A DNA stretch of 64,000 nt from assembly GCF_900102075.1 (NCBI RefSeq), contig NZ_FNAV01000004.1:186001-250000 (forward strand), given 5' to 3'. Positions within the stretch are counted from its first letter, which is position 1, and the number at the start of each line of letters is the position of its first letter. A program made the translations under genes and the position numbers. Shown here one piece after another: positions 51,447-62,493 of this stretch. Source of the stretch: Salipiger thiooxidans (GTDB lineage: Bacteria > Pseudomonadota > Alphaproteobacteria > Rhodobacterales > Rhodobacteraceae). The notes beneath the pieces are model-generated. The model was not told the origin of the DNA and made no database searches. It saw only the letters and a list, made by a program, of their open reading frames with translations.

Positions 51447-51532
51447 CGCTCGGCGCCGCCGATCTTGGAACACCTGCCGATGGCCTGCGTTGCCCCTGGG
51501 AACGCAGGCCAGACGGAAGGAGAGCGCCCACC

Positions 51533-52138
51533 ATGTGGGACTGGATCGGATCGAACGCCTCGGCGCTGAACGTCGGGCTGAACGCGGCGATGCTGCTGAT
51601 CTGGCTGGCCTACCTGCAGCTCTTCTTCGTCAGCTTCCGGCGCTCGAACCGCACGGTCATCCACATCGGCATGGCTTCCGAGAGCGGCGAGGACGCGCGC
51701 TGCCTCGTCACCAACATGGGCTCGGACACGGCCTACGTGCTGGCGGTGATGGTGGGGCTCGACGACGGCGACAGGACCCGCCTCGCGCCGGTGACCGACC
51801 GCGTGGAGGACGAGGACCCGATCGGCGGCGACTTCCGCGACAAGACCAACCAGGGACCCCTGCGCGGCGGCGAGGCGCTGGATATCGGCAGCCTGCGCAA
51901 CATCGTCAGCCGCGCCGCCCACCAGATCGACGAGGACGTCTCGCTTGACGATTGCCGCGCGGTCGAGATCACCGTCGTGGTCGCGGAACAGCAGGCCCAC
52001 CGGCTGGCGGGCGGACGCAAACGCTACGAGATCGACTGTTCCGGCGGGCGCATGCGGTTCCGGCCCGAGAACGTCCTGACCGACCAGATCCGCACCCGCC
52101 GGGACCGGCAGGCGCTGCTGTCGCGGATGAACGCCTGA
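51533..52138 (+). CDS. Uncharacterised membrane-anchored protein, 201 aa
   Basis: An N-terminal helix (residues 12-35, LNVGLNAAMLLIWLAYLQLFFV) is followed by a soluble domain rich in acidic residues (ARCLVTNMGSDTAYVLAVMVGLDDGD, then ITVVVAEQQAHRLAGGRKRYEID). The soluble domain probably faces the cytoplasm, with alternating strands and helices. No known family recognised. GGAAGGAGAG precedes the ATG at 51533; the longer frame beginning at 51224 overlaps the VOC gene. It is convergent with the MoxR gene. Confidence 0.62.
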   Translation: MWDWIGSNASALNVGLNAAMLLIWLAYLQLFFVSFRRSNRTVIHIGMASESGEDARCLVTNMGSDTAYVLAVMVGLDDGDRTRLAPVTDRVEDEDPIGGDFRDKTNQGPLRGGEALDIGSLRNIVSRAAHQIDEDVSLDDCRAVEITVVVAEQQAHRLAGGRKRYEIDCSGGRMRFRPENVLTDQIRTRRDRQALLSRMNA

Positions 52139-52144
52139 GGCGGC

Positions 52145-52984
<840 letters not shown>

Positions 52985-53455
52985 TGCAGCCTCCCTGCGG
53001 ATCTCCACGACCCGGGATACGCAAGCCGCGCGGCTTCTGCAAGCAACGCCGCCGGTCCGCCGCCGTGCTGTGGCGTTCCGCACGGCCCGCGCCCGGAAAG
53101 CGGTCGCCGGGGCCGTGGAGGGGCCTGCGACTGCGCGGCTCCTGACCCAACGTCATGCGCGTATGGCGACAAATATGCATAAAATTTAATCATAATTATT
53201 ACCCCTGTCCGGACCCGCTCGGGCCGTGGGAAATGCCGCCCTGTGCGGGCAAAAACCTCTGTGGTCTCGGGCGGATGACCCTGTTTCGCGGTGCTCTCAT
53301 ACCCTTGTCGCCGCGATGCCCAAAATTTGCCCGCACGCTCCTGCATTGTGTAGTGACAACGTGTTGGCCTTGGGATAATTGCAGCCTCGCAAGGGGTGCC
53401 GGGATCGTTGAGGGGTTAACCAGTGCGATGGGCCGGCTTTTCAGAGGGAGCAGAA
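52985..53455. other. Intergenic region between MoxR and DksA-like genes (471 bp)
   Basis: No gene seen. It contains one of the most AT-rich short stretches in the window (53160-53205), a likely promoter zone for the MoxR gene or for a short transcript, and before dksA a weak GTGACA (53353-53358)/GATAAT (53374-53379) pair with a 15-base spacer. Confidence 0.5.
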
Positions 53456-53878
53456 ATGAAGCCCGAAACCTTTCTTCCGGACGACTACCGTCCCGCCGAG
53501 GACGAGCCGTTCATGAACGAGCGTCAGCTCGAGTATTTCCGCCGCAAGTTGATTGCCTGGAGAAACGACATTCTTGCCGAGAGCCGTGACACCATCGAGG
53601 CCCTGCAGGAAGCGACCCGCAACATTCCCGACGTCACCGACCGCGCAAGCGAGGAGACCGACCGCGCCATCGAGCTGCGCACGCGCGACCGCCAGCGCAA
53701 GCTCGTCGCCAAGATCGACTCCGCGCTGCGTCGCATCGACGAAGGGGAATACGGCTACTGCGAAGTGACGGGCGAACCGATTTCGCTGAAGCGTCTCGAC
53801 GCACGGCCGATCGCGACGATGAGCCTCGAGGCGCAGGAGCGTCACGAGCGTCGCGAGAAGGTGCATCGCGACGACTGA
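53456..53878 (+). CDS. dksA: DksA-family RNA polymerase-binding regulator
   Basis: 140 residues. A long coiled-coil (residues 20-75) has the tip acidic residues in IPDVTDRASEETDR, as in DksA, and a C-terminal zinc-finger-like region: YGYCEVTGEPISLKRLDARPIATMSLEAQE. Only one of the four zinc cysteines of E. coli DksA remains (YGYC); the others are T, R-P and so on. A Rhodobacter sphaeroides DksA with a reduced cysteine set is known to work, so this form is probably functional in ppGpp-linked control of rRNA and amino-acid promoters. GGGAG precedes ATG 53456; a 10-bp-stem terminator follows. Confidence 0.9.
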   Translation: MKPETFLPDDYRPAEDEPFMNERQLEYFRRKLIAWRNDILAESRDTIEALQEATRNIPDVTDRASEETDRAIELRTRDRQRKLVAKIDSALRRIDEGEYGYCEVTGEPISLKRLDARPIATMSLEAQERHERREKVHRDD

Positions 53879-53917
53879 GCCCATGCCGGGGGTCTTCCCG
53901 GATCGGCAGTGACGACC

Positions 53918-53947
53918 AAAGCGCCGGGGCGTAGGCTCCGGCGCTTT
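53918..53947 (+). terminator. Terminator of the DksA gene
   Basis: AAAGCGCCGG (53918-53927) and CCGGCGCTTT (53938-53947), perfect 10-bp stem, 10-base loop, followed by GCTTTCCC. Confidence 0.8.
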
Positions 53948-53995
53948 GCTTTCCCGGCGAGGCCGGGGCGGACGGCGCGTAGGAGCGCGGACTCA

Positions 53996-55171
53996 ATGGC
54001 TCTGAACGGCAGGCGGATCGTGGTCGCAGGTGGCGGTATCGGCGGTCTTGCGGCAGCACTGGCATTCCGGCAACGGGGCGCCGAGGTGCTGGTTCTCGAA
54101 CAGGCGGAGGCGATCACCGAGGTCGGTGCCGGGATCCAGGTCAGCCCCAACGGGCTGCGGGTGATCGAGGCGCTGGGGCTGGCGCAAGGGCTGGCGGCCC
54201 GCGCCTGCAAGGCGCGCGCGGTGGTGCTGCGCGACGGGCTGAGCGGCGAGCAGGTGCTGCGGCTGGACCTCGGCCAGCTTCCCGAGGGGCAGGGCTACCA
54301 GTTCGTGCACCGTGCCGACCTCGTCGAGCTGCTGGCTGATGCCGCGCGCGAGGCCGGGGTGCGGATCCGGCTCCTGCAGAAGGTCCGTTCGGTGGTCCCC
54401 GGTCCGATGCCGTCGCTCGAGCTCTGCAACGGCGACAGCGTGGGCGGCGATCTCGTGGTGGGCGCGGACGGGCTGCATTCGGTGCTGCGCCAGGCGCTCA
54501 ACGGCAGCGCCAGCGCTTTCTTCACCAAGCAGGTCGCGTGGCGCGCCATCGTCCCCAACACCTCCGCTCATCCGGCCGAGGCGCAGGTCCACATGGGGCC
54601 TGGGCGCCACATCGTCAGCTACCCGCTGCGCGACGGCAGCTCGGTGAACCTCGTGGCCGTGGAAGAGCGCAGCCACTGGGTCGACGAGGGCTGGGCGCAG
54701 GAGGATGCTCCCGAGAACCTGCGAGCGGCCTTCGCGGGCTTCGGCGGGCGGGTGCCAGAGATGCTGGCCTCGGTCGAGCGCGTCGGGCTCTGGGGGCTGT
54801 TCCGTCACCCGGTGGCGCGCAGCTGGCATGGCGAGGGCGTGGCGCTTCTGGGCGACGCCGCCCACCCGACGCTGCCCTTCATGGCGCAGGGGGCCAACAT
54901 GGCGCTCGAGGATGCATGGACGCTGGCGGCCTGCCTCGCGGCCGACGCCGATCAGGCGCGGGCGCTCGAGCGTTACCAGTCGCGCCGTCGCAATCGCTGC
55001 GAGCGGATCGTCTCCGCGGCCAATGGCAATGCATGGAAGTACCACCTTCGCAACCCGCTGCTGCGCGGGGTCGCGCATCGCGGGCTGGGTCTCGCGGGGC
55101 GGTTGATGCCGCAGCGGATGCTGCAGCAGTTCGACTGGATATACGGCCACGACGTCACCGTCGCGGCCTGA
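53996..55171 (+). CDS. FAD-dependent monooxygenase (salicylate hydroxylase-like)
   Basis: 391 residues of the group A flavin aromatic hydroxylase type. FAD motifs are RIVVAGGGIGGLAAALAFRQRG, the DG motif VVGADGLHSVLR and the GD motif LLGDAAHPTLPFMAQGANMALEDAW. The substrate is probably an aromatic or cyclic compound, but the active-site pocket cannot be read. AGGAGCG lies nine bases before ATG 53996. No aromatic-degradation genes flank it. Relatives include UbiH-like and salicylate hydroxylase-like enzymes. Confidence 0.85.
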   Translation: MALNGRRIVVAGGGIGGLAAALAFRQRGAEVLVLEQAEAITEVGAGIQVSPNGLRVIEALGLAQGLAARACKARAVVLRDGLSGEQVLRLDLGQLPEGQGYQFVHRADLVELLADAAREAGVRIRLLQKVRSVVPGPMPSLELCNGDSVGGDLVVGADGLHSVLRQALNGSASAFFTKQVAWRAIVPNTSAHPAEAQVHMGPGRHIVSYPLRDGSSVNLVAVEERSHWVDEGWAQEDAPENLRAAFAGFGGRVPEMLASVERVGLWGLFRHPVARSWHGEGVALLGDAAHPTLPFMAQGANMALEDAWTLAACLAADADQARALERYQSRRRNRCERIVSAANGNAWKYHLRNPLLRGVAHRGLGLAGRLMPQRMLQQFDWIYGHDVTVAA

Positions 55172-55182
55172 TCCGGCAGGAT

Positions 55183-55635
55183 TCAGTCCGAGCCGTAGAG
55201 CGGCACGGTCGAGACCGCGAGCTTGGCGGAGCCGTCCACCAGCTCGCTCGCATGAACGAGGTAGATCAGCGTCTGGTTGGCCTCGTCGAAGATCCTCTTC
55301 ACCCGCAAACTCTTGAGAACGATGGAGCGCGAGGCGCTGAACACATCCTCGCCGTCTTCCGACCTGTCGATGTCCCCGACCGTGATCGGCCCGGTCTGGC
55401 GACAGGCGATGGAAGCGTTCGACGGGTCCTCGAACCAGTTGCCCTTGGACAGCCGGTCGATGAGGCCACGGTCGAAATATGCGATGTGGCAGGTCACGCC
55501 CTCGACCTTGGGGTCGGCGACGGCCTCGATGATGATGTCGTTCCCGGTCCAGTCCACCCCGACCTCACCGACCTGCTCGGCCTGCGACATGAGGGGAACG
55601 CAGGCGAGCAGCGCGGCGAGGCGGGGCAGGGTCAT
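55183..55635 (-). CDS. creA: CreA family periplasmic protein
   Basis: 150 residues with a signal peptide (MTLPRLAALLACVPLMSQA) and the CreA pattern: VGEVGVDWTGNDIIIEAVADPKVEGVTCHIAYFDRGL, then SIACRQTGPI and RSIVLKSLRVKRIFDEANQTLIYLVHA. Two cysteines could form a disulfide. CreA is a widespread periplasmic protein of unknown role, unlinked here to creBCD. It is 23 bases downstream of the next minus-strand gene and may be in its transcript. Confidence 0.88.
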   Translation of the reverse strand: MTLPRLAALLACVPLMSQAEQVGEVGVDWTGNDIIIEAVADPKVEGVTCHIAYFDRGLIDRLSKGNWFEDPSNASIACRQTGPITVGDIDRSEDGEDVFSASRSIVLKSLRVKRIFDEANQTLIYLVHASELVDGSAKLAVSTVPLYGSD

Positions 55636-55658
55636 CGGGCGAATCCTTTGGTCGTTGT

Positions 55659-56129
55659 TCAGAACACGACCCGACCATGATCGCCCACGTCGGGCGTGTC
55701 ACCGGTCAGATTGGCCTTGGCGATCTGGTAGAGGAAGCTCGCGCCACCGTCACCGGCCCAGACCTCGGCCTCGTGCGGGGTGAATTTCACCAGCTGAACG
55801 GAGTTGTCGTCGCGGCCATCCTCGAACCAGGCGGCGGCGAAGGCGTTCCAGAGCTCGTCGAGCTTCTTGGAATCGTTCACCAAAGTTAGCGTGCCGAACA
55901 CGTTGGCATAGAGGTGGGCGCGGGAATCAGCGACGTGGAACGACGCCTCGCCACCGCTTTTCGCGGCGCGTTCGGCGGCAGTGCCGCGCGCCGTGATGAA
56001 CCAGATCGCGTTTTCGTCGGCATCGCCCTGCGGCGACATCGGCACCGGGCGTTCGCCGTCGGCGGCCAGCAGGCCGGCGCGCACATCCTTGAGCTGGCTC
56101 CAGAATTCGGACTTGAGATCCTTGGACAT
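55659..56129 (-). CDS. Pyridoxamine 5'-phosphate oxidase-like flavoprotein (general stress protein 26-like)
   Basis: 156 residues of the PNPOx-like split-barrel fold: [14 protein letters not shown] at the start, [21 protein letters not shown] and [15 protein letters not shown] in the middle, and the tryptophan-rich [30 protein letters not shown] at the end. This matches the 'general stress protein 26' group, which binds FMN or FAD rather than acting on vitamin B6. Likely a redox-stress protein. It is divergent from ivd across a promoter region. Confidence 0.82.
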   Translation of the reverse strand: MSKDLKSEFWSQLKDVRAGLLAADGERPVPMSPQGDADENAIWFITARGTAAERAAKSGGEASFHVADSRAHLYANVFGTLTLVNDSKKLDELWNAFAAAWFEDGRDDNSVQLVKFTPHEAEVWAGDGGASFLYQIAKANLTGDTPDVGDHGRVVF

Positions 56130-56199
56130 GGTGTCCTCCTTTGGGTTCTTCCTTGTGTCCCTCCTGAAACGCCGCGACCCGCCGACCTGTTCCTGCCTC

Positions 56200-56229
56200 T
56201 TGACGCAAGCGTGACCCTGAGCGTAGATA
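56200..56229 (+). promoter_or_regulatory. Sigma70-type promoter of ivd
   Basis: TTGACG (56200-56205), 18-base spacer, TAGATA (56224-56229). A TetR-like inverted repeat lies directly downstream. Confidence 0.6.
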
Positions 56230-56243
56230 TGAACAAGCGTTCA
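56230..56243 (+). promoter_or_regulatory. TetR-type operator at the ivd promoter
   Basis: TGAAC-AAGC-GTTCA is a perfect inverted repeat located just past the -10 hexamer, where a bound repressor would block transcription. Shape fits TetR regulators such as the LiuQ/PsrA type that control leucine and acyl-CoA degradation; the regulator gene is not in this window. Confidence 0.6.
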
Positions 56244-56267
56244 ATAATCGTCGGAGGAGGGCGAGGA

Positions 56268-57431
56268 ATGTTCAACGCGGTCATGCGTTACGACCTGGGA
56301 GAGGATGTGAACGCCCTGCGCGAGATGGTTCATCGCTGGGCGCAGGAGCGGGTCAGGCCGATGGCGGCCGAGGTCGACAGTTCGAATGCCTTTCCGAACG
56401 AGCTCTGGACCGAAATGGGCGAGCTGGGCCTTCTGGGCATCACCGTGCCCGAGGAATTCGGCGGTGCTGGCATGGGCTACCTTGCCCATGTGGTGGCGGT
56501 GGAAGAGATCGCCCGGGCTTCGGCCTCGGTGTCGCTGTCCTACGGCGCCCACTCGAACCTCTGCGTGAATCAGATCAAGCTGAACGGCACGCAGGAGCAG
56601 AAGGCCAAATACCTGCCGGGGCTGGTCTCGGGCCAGCACGTCGGCGCGCTCGCGATGTCCGAGGCCGGGGCAGGCTCGGACGTGGTGGGCATGAAGCTCC
56701 GCGCCGAGAAGAAGAACGACCGCTTCGTGCTGAACGGCAACAAGTACTGGATCACCAACGGACCCGACGCCGACACGCTGGTGGTCTACGCCAAGACCGA
56801 CCCCGATGCGGGCAGCCGCGGCATCACCGCGTTCCTGATCGAGAAGTCGATGACCGGCTTCACGACCAGCCCGCATTTCGACAAGCTCGGGATGCGCGGG
56901 TCGAACACGGCGGAGCTGATCTTCGACGACGTGGAAGTGCCCTTCGAGAACATCCTCGGCGAAGAGGGCAAGGGCGTGCGCGTGCTGATGTCGGGCCTCG
57001 ACTACGAGCGCGTGGTGCTCGCGGGGATCGGCACCGGCATCATGGCGGCCTGTCTCGACGAGATCATGCCCTACCTGACCGAGCGGAAGCAGTTCGGACA
57101 GGCGATCGGGTCGTTCCAGCTGATGCAGGGCAAGATTGCCGACATGTACACGGCGATGAATTCGGCCCGCGCCTATGTCTACGAGGTCGCCAAGGCCTGC
57201 GACCGCGGCGACGTGACCCGTCAGGACGCGGCGGCCTGCTGCCTCTATGCCTCCGAGCAGGCGATGGTGCAGGCGCACCAGGCGGTGCAGGCGATGGGTG
57301 GCGCGGGGTTCCTTGCGGATGCGCCCGTGGCACGTCTGTTCCGCGACGCAAAGCTCATGGAAATCGGCGCCGGCACCTCGGAAATCCGCCGGATGCTGAT
57401 CGGCCGCGAACTCATGGCGGCGATGAGCTGA
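56268..57431 (+). CDS. ivd: Isovaleryl-CoA dehydrogenase
   Basis: 387 residues of the acyl-CoA dehydrogenase family. It oxidises isovaleryl-CoA to 3-methylcrotonyl-CoA in leucine degradation, passing electrons to ETF. The IVD-type catalytic glutamate is in [12 protein letters not shown], while the position of the usual catalytic glutamate near the C-terminus reads [12 protein letters not shown] (Gly instead of Glu before GTSE), both typical of IVD. FAD-site motifs [13 protein letters not shown] and [16 protein letters not shown] are present. GGAGGAGGGCGAGGA precedes ATG 56268. A promoter and TetR-like box lie upstream; mccB and mccA follow. Confidence 0.93.
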   Translation: MFNAVMRYDLGEDVNALREMVHRWAQERVRPMAAEVDSSNAFPNELWTEMGELGLLGITVPEEFGGAGMGYLAHVVAVEEIARASASVSLSYGAHSNLCVNQIKLNGTQEQKAKYLPGLVSGQHVGALAMSEAGAGSDVVGMKLRAEKKNDRFVLNGNKYWITNGPDADTLVVYAKTDPDAGSRGITAFLIEKSMTGFTTSPHFDKLGMRGSNTAELIFDDVEVPFENILGEEGKGVRVLMSGLDYERVVLAGIGTGIMAACLDEIMPYLTERKQFGQAIGSFQLMQGKIADMYTAMNSARAYVYEVAKACDRGDVTRQDAAACCLYASEQAMVQAHQAVQAMGGAGFLADAPVARLFRDAKLMEIGAGTSEIRRMLIGRELMAAMS

Positions 57432-57510
57432 GCCATGCGGTTGGGGGAATCGCGGTGGCCTGCTAGGGTGGCGTCATTGTCACGACGTCATTTCGGAGCA
57501 TGTCATTGCC

Positions 57511-57960
57511 ATGAAGACCTTTGCGATCTGCCTTTGCCTGCTGGTGCCCGTCGCGGCGTCAGCGGCCTCCAGCGACGCGGCCAAGCTTCAGGGCTGCGTC
57601 GAATCCTCGGCCTCGGGGCCGCAATCGGGAGTGCTCGGCAAATGCGTCGGCATGTTCCAACCGAGCTGCAAGGACGACACGACGATCGGCATCGCCGAGT
57701 GCATCATGCGCGAGCAGCGTGGCTGGGACGAGTTGCTGAATGCGTGGTGGACGCCGATGAAGGCGCGGGCGCAGGCGAATGGCAGCTGGGACAGCCTGCT
57801 CGCCGCGCAGCGCCAGTGGATCAAGGACCGCGACGCGGAATGCGCCCGGCGCTACGAAGAGGCGGGCGGCGGCTCGATCCGGGTGATCTACGGGGCGGAA
57901 TGCCAGCGCGACCTGACGGCCGCGCGGGCGGTGGAGTTCTTCTACAGCCTCAATCGCTGA
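57511..57960 (+). CDS. DUF1311/LprI-like small secreted protein
   Basis: 149 residues with a signal peptide (MKTFAICLCLLVPVAASA) and the lysozyme-inhibitor LprI-N-like (DUF1311) pattern: CVGMFQPSCKDDTTIGIAECIMREQRGWDELLNAWW and, near the end, WDSLLAAQRQWIKDRDAECARRYEEAG followed by YGAECQRDLTAARAVEF. Five or more cysteines imply disulfides in the periplasm. Function in this family is usually unknown, sometimes lysozyme inhibition. It sits 79 bases after ivd on the same strand and is convergent with ompW. Confidence 0.78.
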   Translation: MKTFAICLCLLVPVAASAASSDAAKLQGCVESSASGPQSGVLGKCVGMFQPSCKDDTTIGIAECIMREQRGWDELLNAWWTPMKARAQANGSWDSLLAAQRQWIKDRDAECARRYEEAGGGSIRVIYGAECQRDLTAARAVEFFYSLNR

Positions 57961-57974
57961 GGCCCGGGGCGCGG

Positions 57975-58583
57975 TCAGAAGCGCAGGATGTAGGACACGC
58001 CGAAGACCCACGGGTCGACCTCGACGGTACCGATGTCATCGCCGTTCAGCTCGACATCGAGATCGATGTCGATGTAGCGGGCGTCGACGCGCAGCGCCGA
58101 GCGCTCGCTGATCGCGTAGTCCACGCCGAAGTGGCCCGACAGGCCCCAGCTGTCCTTGATGTCGAGACCCGAGATCTTCTGGTCCTCGAGCCCGAGGATG
58201 GTGGTGTAGTTCACACCGGCGCCGAAGAAGGGCGTGAAGGCGGTGTTGGTCGGCACGTGGTAGTTCAGCGTCACGGTCGGCGGCAGGTGCTTGACCTTCA
58301 CGATGTCCGACCCGTTGGCCTTGACCTGGTGGGTGAAGGGCGTGGCGGCCAGCACTTCGATGCCAAGGTTGTCGGCGATGAAGTACTCGAAAGTCAGCGA
58401 CAGCTGGGTGTTCTCACCGACATCCATGTCGAGCGCACCGCTGGCGAGGCTGCCATTGTCGTCAGAGGGGTTCACCCAGGCAAAGCCGATCCCCGCCGTC
58501 ATGTCGCCCTTGGACTGAGCCAGCGCGCCGGTGGCGCAGACGGCCAGTACGGCCGCGGCGGAGACGAGTTTGGTCGTGTTCAT
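57975..58583 (-). CDS. ompW: OmpW family outer-membrane protein
   Basis: 202 residues with a signal peptide (MNTTKLVSAAAVLAVCATGALA) and an eight-stranded barrel pattern of alternating residues: GDMTAGIGFAWVNP, NTQLSLTFEYFIADNLGIEVLAATPF, HLPPTVTLNYHVP, FTPFFGAGVNYTT, and the C-terminal VDPWVFGVSYILRF ending in the expected aromatic residue. OmpW transports small hydrophobic molecules or acts in stress. The start at 58583 has AAGGGA upstream. An FNR-like box lies 59 bases upstream, matching the known oxygen control of ompW in E. coli. Confidence 0.92.
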   Translation of the reverse strand: MNTTKLVSAAAVLAVCATGALAQSKGDMTAGIGFAWVNPSDDNGSLASGALDMDVGENTQLSLTFEYFIADNLGIEVLAATPFTHQVKANGSDIVKVKHLPPTVTLNYHVPTNTAFTPFFGAGVNYTTILGLEDQKISGLDIKDSWGLSGHFGVDYAISERSALRVDARYIDIDLDVELNGDDIGTVEVDPWVFGVSYILRF

Positions 58584-58641
58584 CTTAGTCCCTTTCCAAA
58601 TCGCACGTGGGGCCATTTGGGCGCTCGGGCAGATTCGCATG

Positions 58642-58655
58642 TTGATCTGAGTCAA
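58642..58655 (-). promoter_or_regulatory. FNR-like box upstream of ompW
   Basis: TTGATCTGAGTCAA (read on the minus strand TTGACTCAGATCAA) fits the FNR consensus TTGAT-N4-ATCAA with one mismatch. It is centred about 65 bases before the ompW start, suitable for activation. It also lies 87 bases before the acyl-CoA ligase gene on the other strand. Confidence 0.65.
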
Positions 58656-58741
58656 GCTTGGAACTCAGGGACTTGGGCTGTTGCAAATCCATCATATGAG
58701 GAGTCTGGGGTGCATCTTGAACCGCGCGTGAGGGCCGCGTC

Positions 58742-60348
58742 ATGAGCCTTTCGACGGAGGAGACCGCACGGCGCCGGACGCTGGCGGAGGGGGCAGGCTA
58801 CGACGCGCTGCGCGAGGGGTTCCGCTGGCCCGAGGCAGCCCGGGTCAACATGGCCGAGCAGGTCTGCGACAGTTGGGCGGCGCGCGAACCCGGGCGCCCG
58901 GCGATCCTCGACATGCGCGCAGGCGGCGCGCCCGAGGTGGTGAGCTACGGTGCGCTCCAGGCGCTGTCGCGGCGGGTCGAGGCGTGGTTCCGCGGACAGG
59001 GCGTGGCGCGCGGCGACCGGGTGGGGGTGCTGCTGTCGCAATCGCCGCTCTGCGCCGCCGCCCATATCGCCGCGTGGCGCATGGGCGCGATCTCGGTGCC
59101 GCTTTTCAAGCTCTTCAAGCACGACGCGCTCGAGTCCCGTCTGGGCGACAGCGGCGCGCGGGTGGTGGTAAGCGACGACGAGGGGGCCGCGATGCTGGCG
59201 CCCTTCGGGCTTTCGGTGGTGACCGAAACCGGGCTGCCGCAGGACGGCGCAACCGAGCCTGCCGCCGACGCCGGCCCCGAGGATCCGGCGATCATCATCT
59301 ACACCTCCGGCACCACCGGCAAACCCAAGGGCGCGCTGCACGGGCACCGGGTGCTGACGGGCCATCTGCCCGGCGTCGAAATGAGCCACGACCTGCTGGG
59401 CCAGCCGGGCGATGTGCTCTGGACCCCGGCGGACTGGGCGTGGATCGGCGGGCTCTTCGACGTGCTGATGCCAGGGCTCTATCTCGGCGTGCCGGTCGTG
59501 GCCGCTCGGATGCCCCGGTTCGAGACCTCCGAGTGCCTGAGGATCTGCCAGCAAGTATCTGTCCGCAATGTGTTTTTCCCCCCCACGGCGCTGCGCATGC
59601 TGAAGTCCGAGGGCGCCGAGCTGCCGGGCCTGCGCTCGGTCGCCTCGGGCGGCGAGCCGCTGGGGGCGGAGATGCTGGCCTGGGGTCGCAAGGCCTTCGG
59701 CGTCGAGATCAACGAGTTCTACGGCCAGACCGAGTGCAACATGGTGGCCTCGTCCTGCGGCGCGCTGTTCCCGGCCCGTCCGGGCTGCATCGGCAAGCCC
59801 GCCCCGGGCTTCCACATCGCGGTGATCGACGAGGACGGCAACGAGACCGACGGCGAGGGCGATGTGGCGATCCGGCGGGGCGCGGGTTCGATGCTGTTGG
59901 AATACTGGCAGAAACCGCAGGAAACCGCCGACAAGTTCCGGGGCGACTGGCTGGTGACCGGCGACCGGGGCACCTGGGAGGACGGCTACCTGCGCTTCGT
60001 CGGGCGCGAGGACGACGTCATCACCAGCGCCGGCTACCGCATCGGCCCGACCGAGATCGAGGACTGCCTGATGACCCATCCGGCGGTGGCCACGGTGGGC
60101 GTTGTGGGCAAGCCCTGTCCGCTGCGCACCGAGCTGGTAAAGGCCTACGTCGTGCTCCGCCCGGACGTCGAGGTCCGCGCGTCCGAGCTTCAGGCCTGGG
60201 TCAAGGAGCGGCTGGCAACCTATTCCTATCCAAGGGAAATCGCGTTTCTCGACGCGCTGCCGATGACGGTCACCGGCAAGGTGATCCGCAAGGAACTTAA
60301 GGCCATCGCGGCCGCGGAACGGACGGCCGAGGCGGCCGGGGAGGTTTC

Positions 60349-60352
<4 letters not shown>
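58742..60352 (+). CDS. AMP-dependent acyl-CoA synthetase
   Basis: 536 residues. The adenylation motifs are [19 protein letters not shown] (P-loop), [33 protein letters not shown] and the catalytic lysine in [10 protein letters not shown]. It forms an acyl-CoA from a carboxylate, ATP and CoA (acetyl-, propionyl-, or branched-chain; related to the AcsA/acetoacetyl-CoA ligase group). Its place between ivd and mccB suggests a role in leucine-related acyl-CoA chemistry. Its stop overlaps the mccB start (ATGA, 60349-60352), so they are translationally coupled. Confidence 0.88.
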
Positions 60353-61953
<1,601 letters not shown>

Positions 61954-61974
61954 TGTTGGCATCGGGGCGGGGCG

Positions 61975-62394
61975 ATGACCGTGGCGCTGCAGGCGGCGCT
62001 GGCCCGCTGGCCGGGCGCGCAGAGCTACCGGCCGGGGGATTCGGCCGCGCTCAACGCCGAGATCCTCGCGCTGATGCGGTCGGGGCGGAAGCGGGCGAGC
62101 TGCGAGGCCTGGGCGGCGTTCGACGAGGGCCACGAGGCGCTGCCGGTGGTGGGGCGCGTGGACATCGTGCTCGACTGGGACGGTGCGCCCGCGCTGGCGA
62201 CACGGACGCTCGAAGTGCTGCGGGTGCCGTTCGCGGAGATGACCGGGGAGATGGCGGCGGAGCAGGGCGAGTTCACCGATCTCGCCCACTGGCGGCGTGG
62301 CTACGAGGCGTATCTCACCCGCTCGGGGCGGTTCGCGCCGGACGTTGCGATGATGCTGGAGCGCTTCGAGGTGGTGGAGGATCTGGCGGGATGA
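61975..62394 (+). CDS. ASCH-domain protein
   Basis: 139 residues with the ASCH fold pattern: YRPGDSAALNAEILALMRSGRKRASCEAW near the start and VPFAEMTGEMAAEQGEFTDLAHWRRGYEAYL in the middle (the DLAHWRRGYEAYL helix is typical). ASCH proteins are PUA-like, bind RNA or nucleosides (some hydrolyse N4-acetylcytidine). Its place between mccB and mccA is odd because those two normally stand together; it may be cotranscribed. The first base is 21 bases after mccB. Function in this pathway is not evident. Confidence 0.82.
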   Translation: MTVALQAALARWPGAQSYRPGDSAALNAEILALMRSGRKRASCEAWAAFDEGHEALPVVGRVDIVLDWDGAPALATRTLEVLRVPFAEMTGEMAAEQGEFTDLAHWRRGYEAYLTRSGRFAPDVAMMLERFEVVEDLAG

Positions 62395-62406
62395 CGGATG
62401 TTGCAT

Positions 62407-62469
62407 GGGGGGCGCTGCCCCCCGCGCGCCAGGGCGCGCTCCCCCCGGAGTTTTCCGGGCAAGATGAAG
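62407..62469 (+). repeat. Dispersed G/C hairpin element, copy C
   Basis: GGGGGGC-gct-GCCCCCC (62407-62423), a GCGCGCC/GGCGCGC stem (62424-62439), CCCCCC, and GGAGTTTTCCGGGC followed by AAGATGAAG. Closest to copy A at 4611. The ATG at 62464 inside the tail is in frame with mccA (30 bases upstream of the chosen start). Confidence 0.75.
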
Positions 62470-62493
62470 AGACTGGGACCGGGGAGGTCGGAG

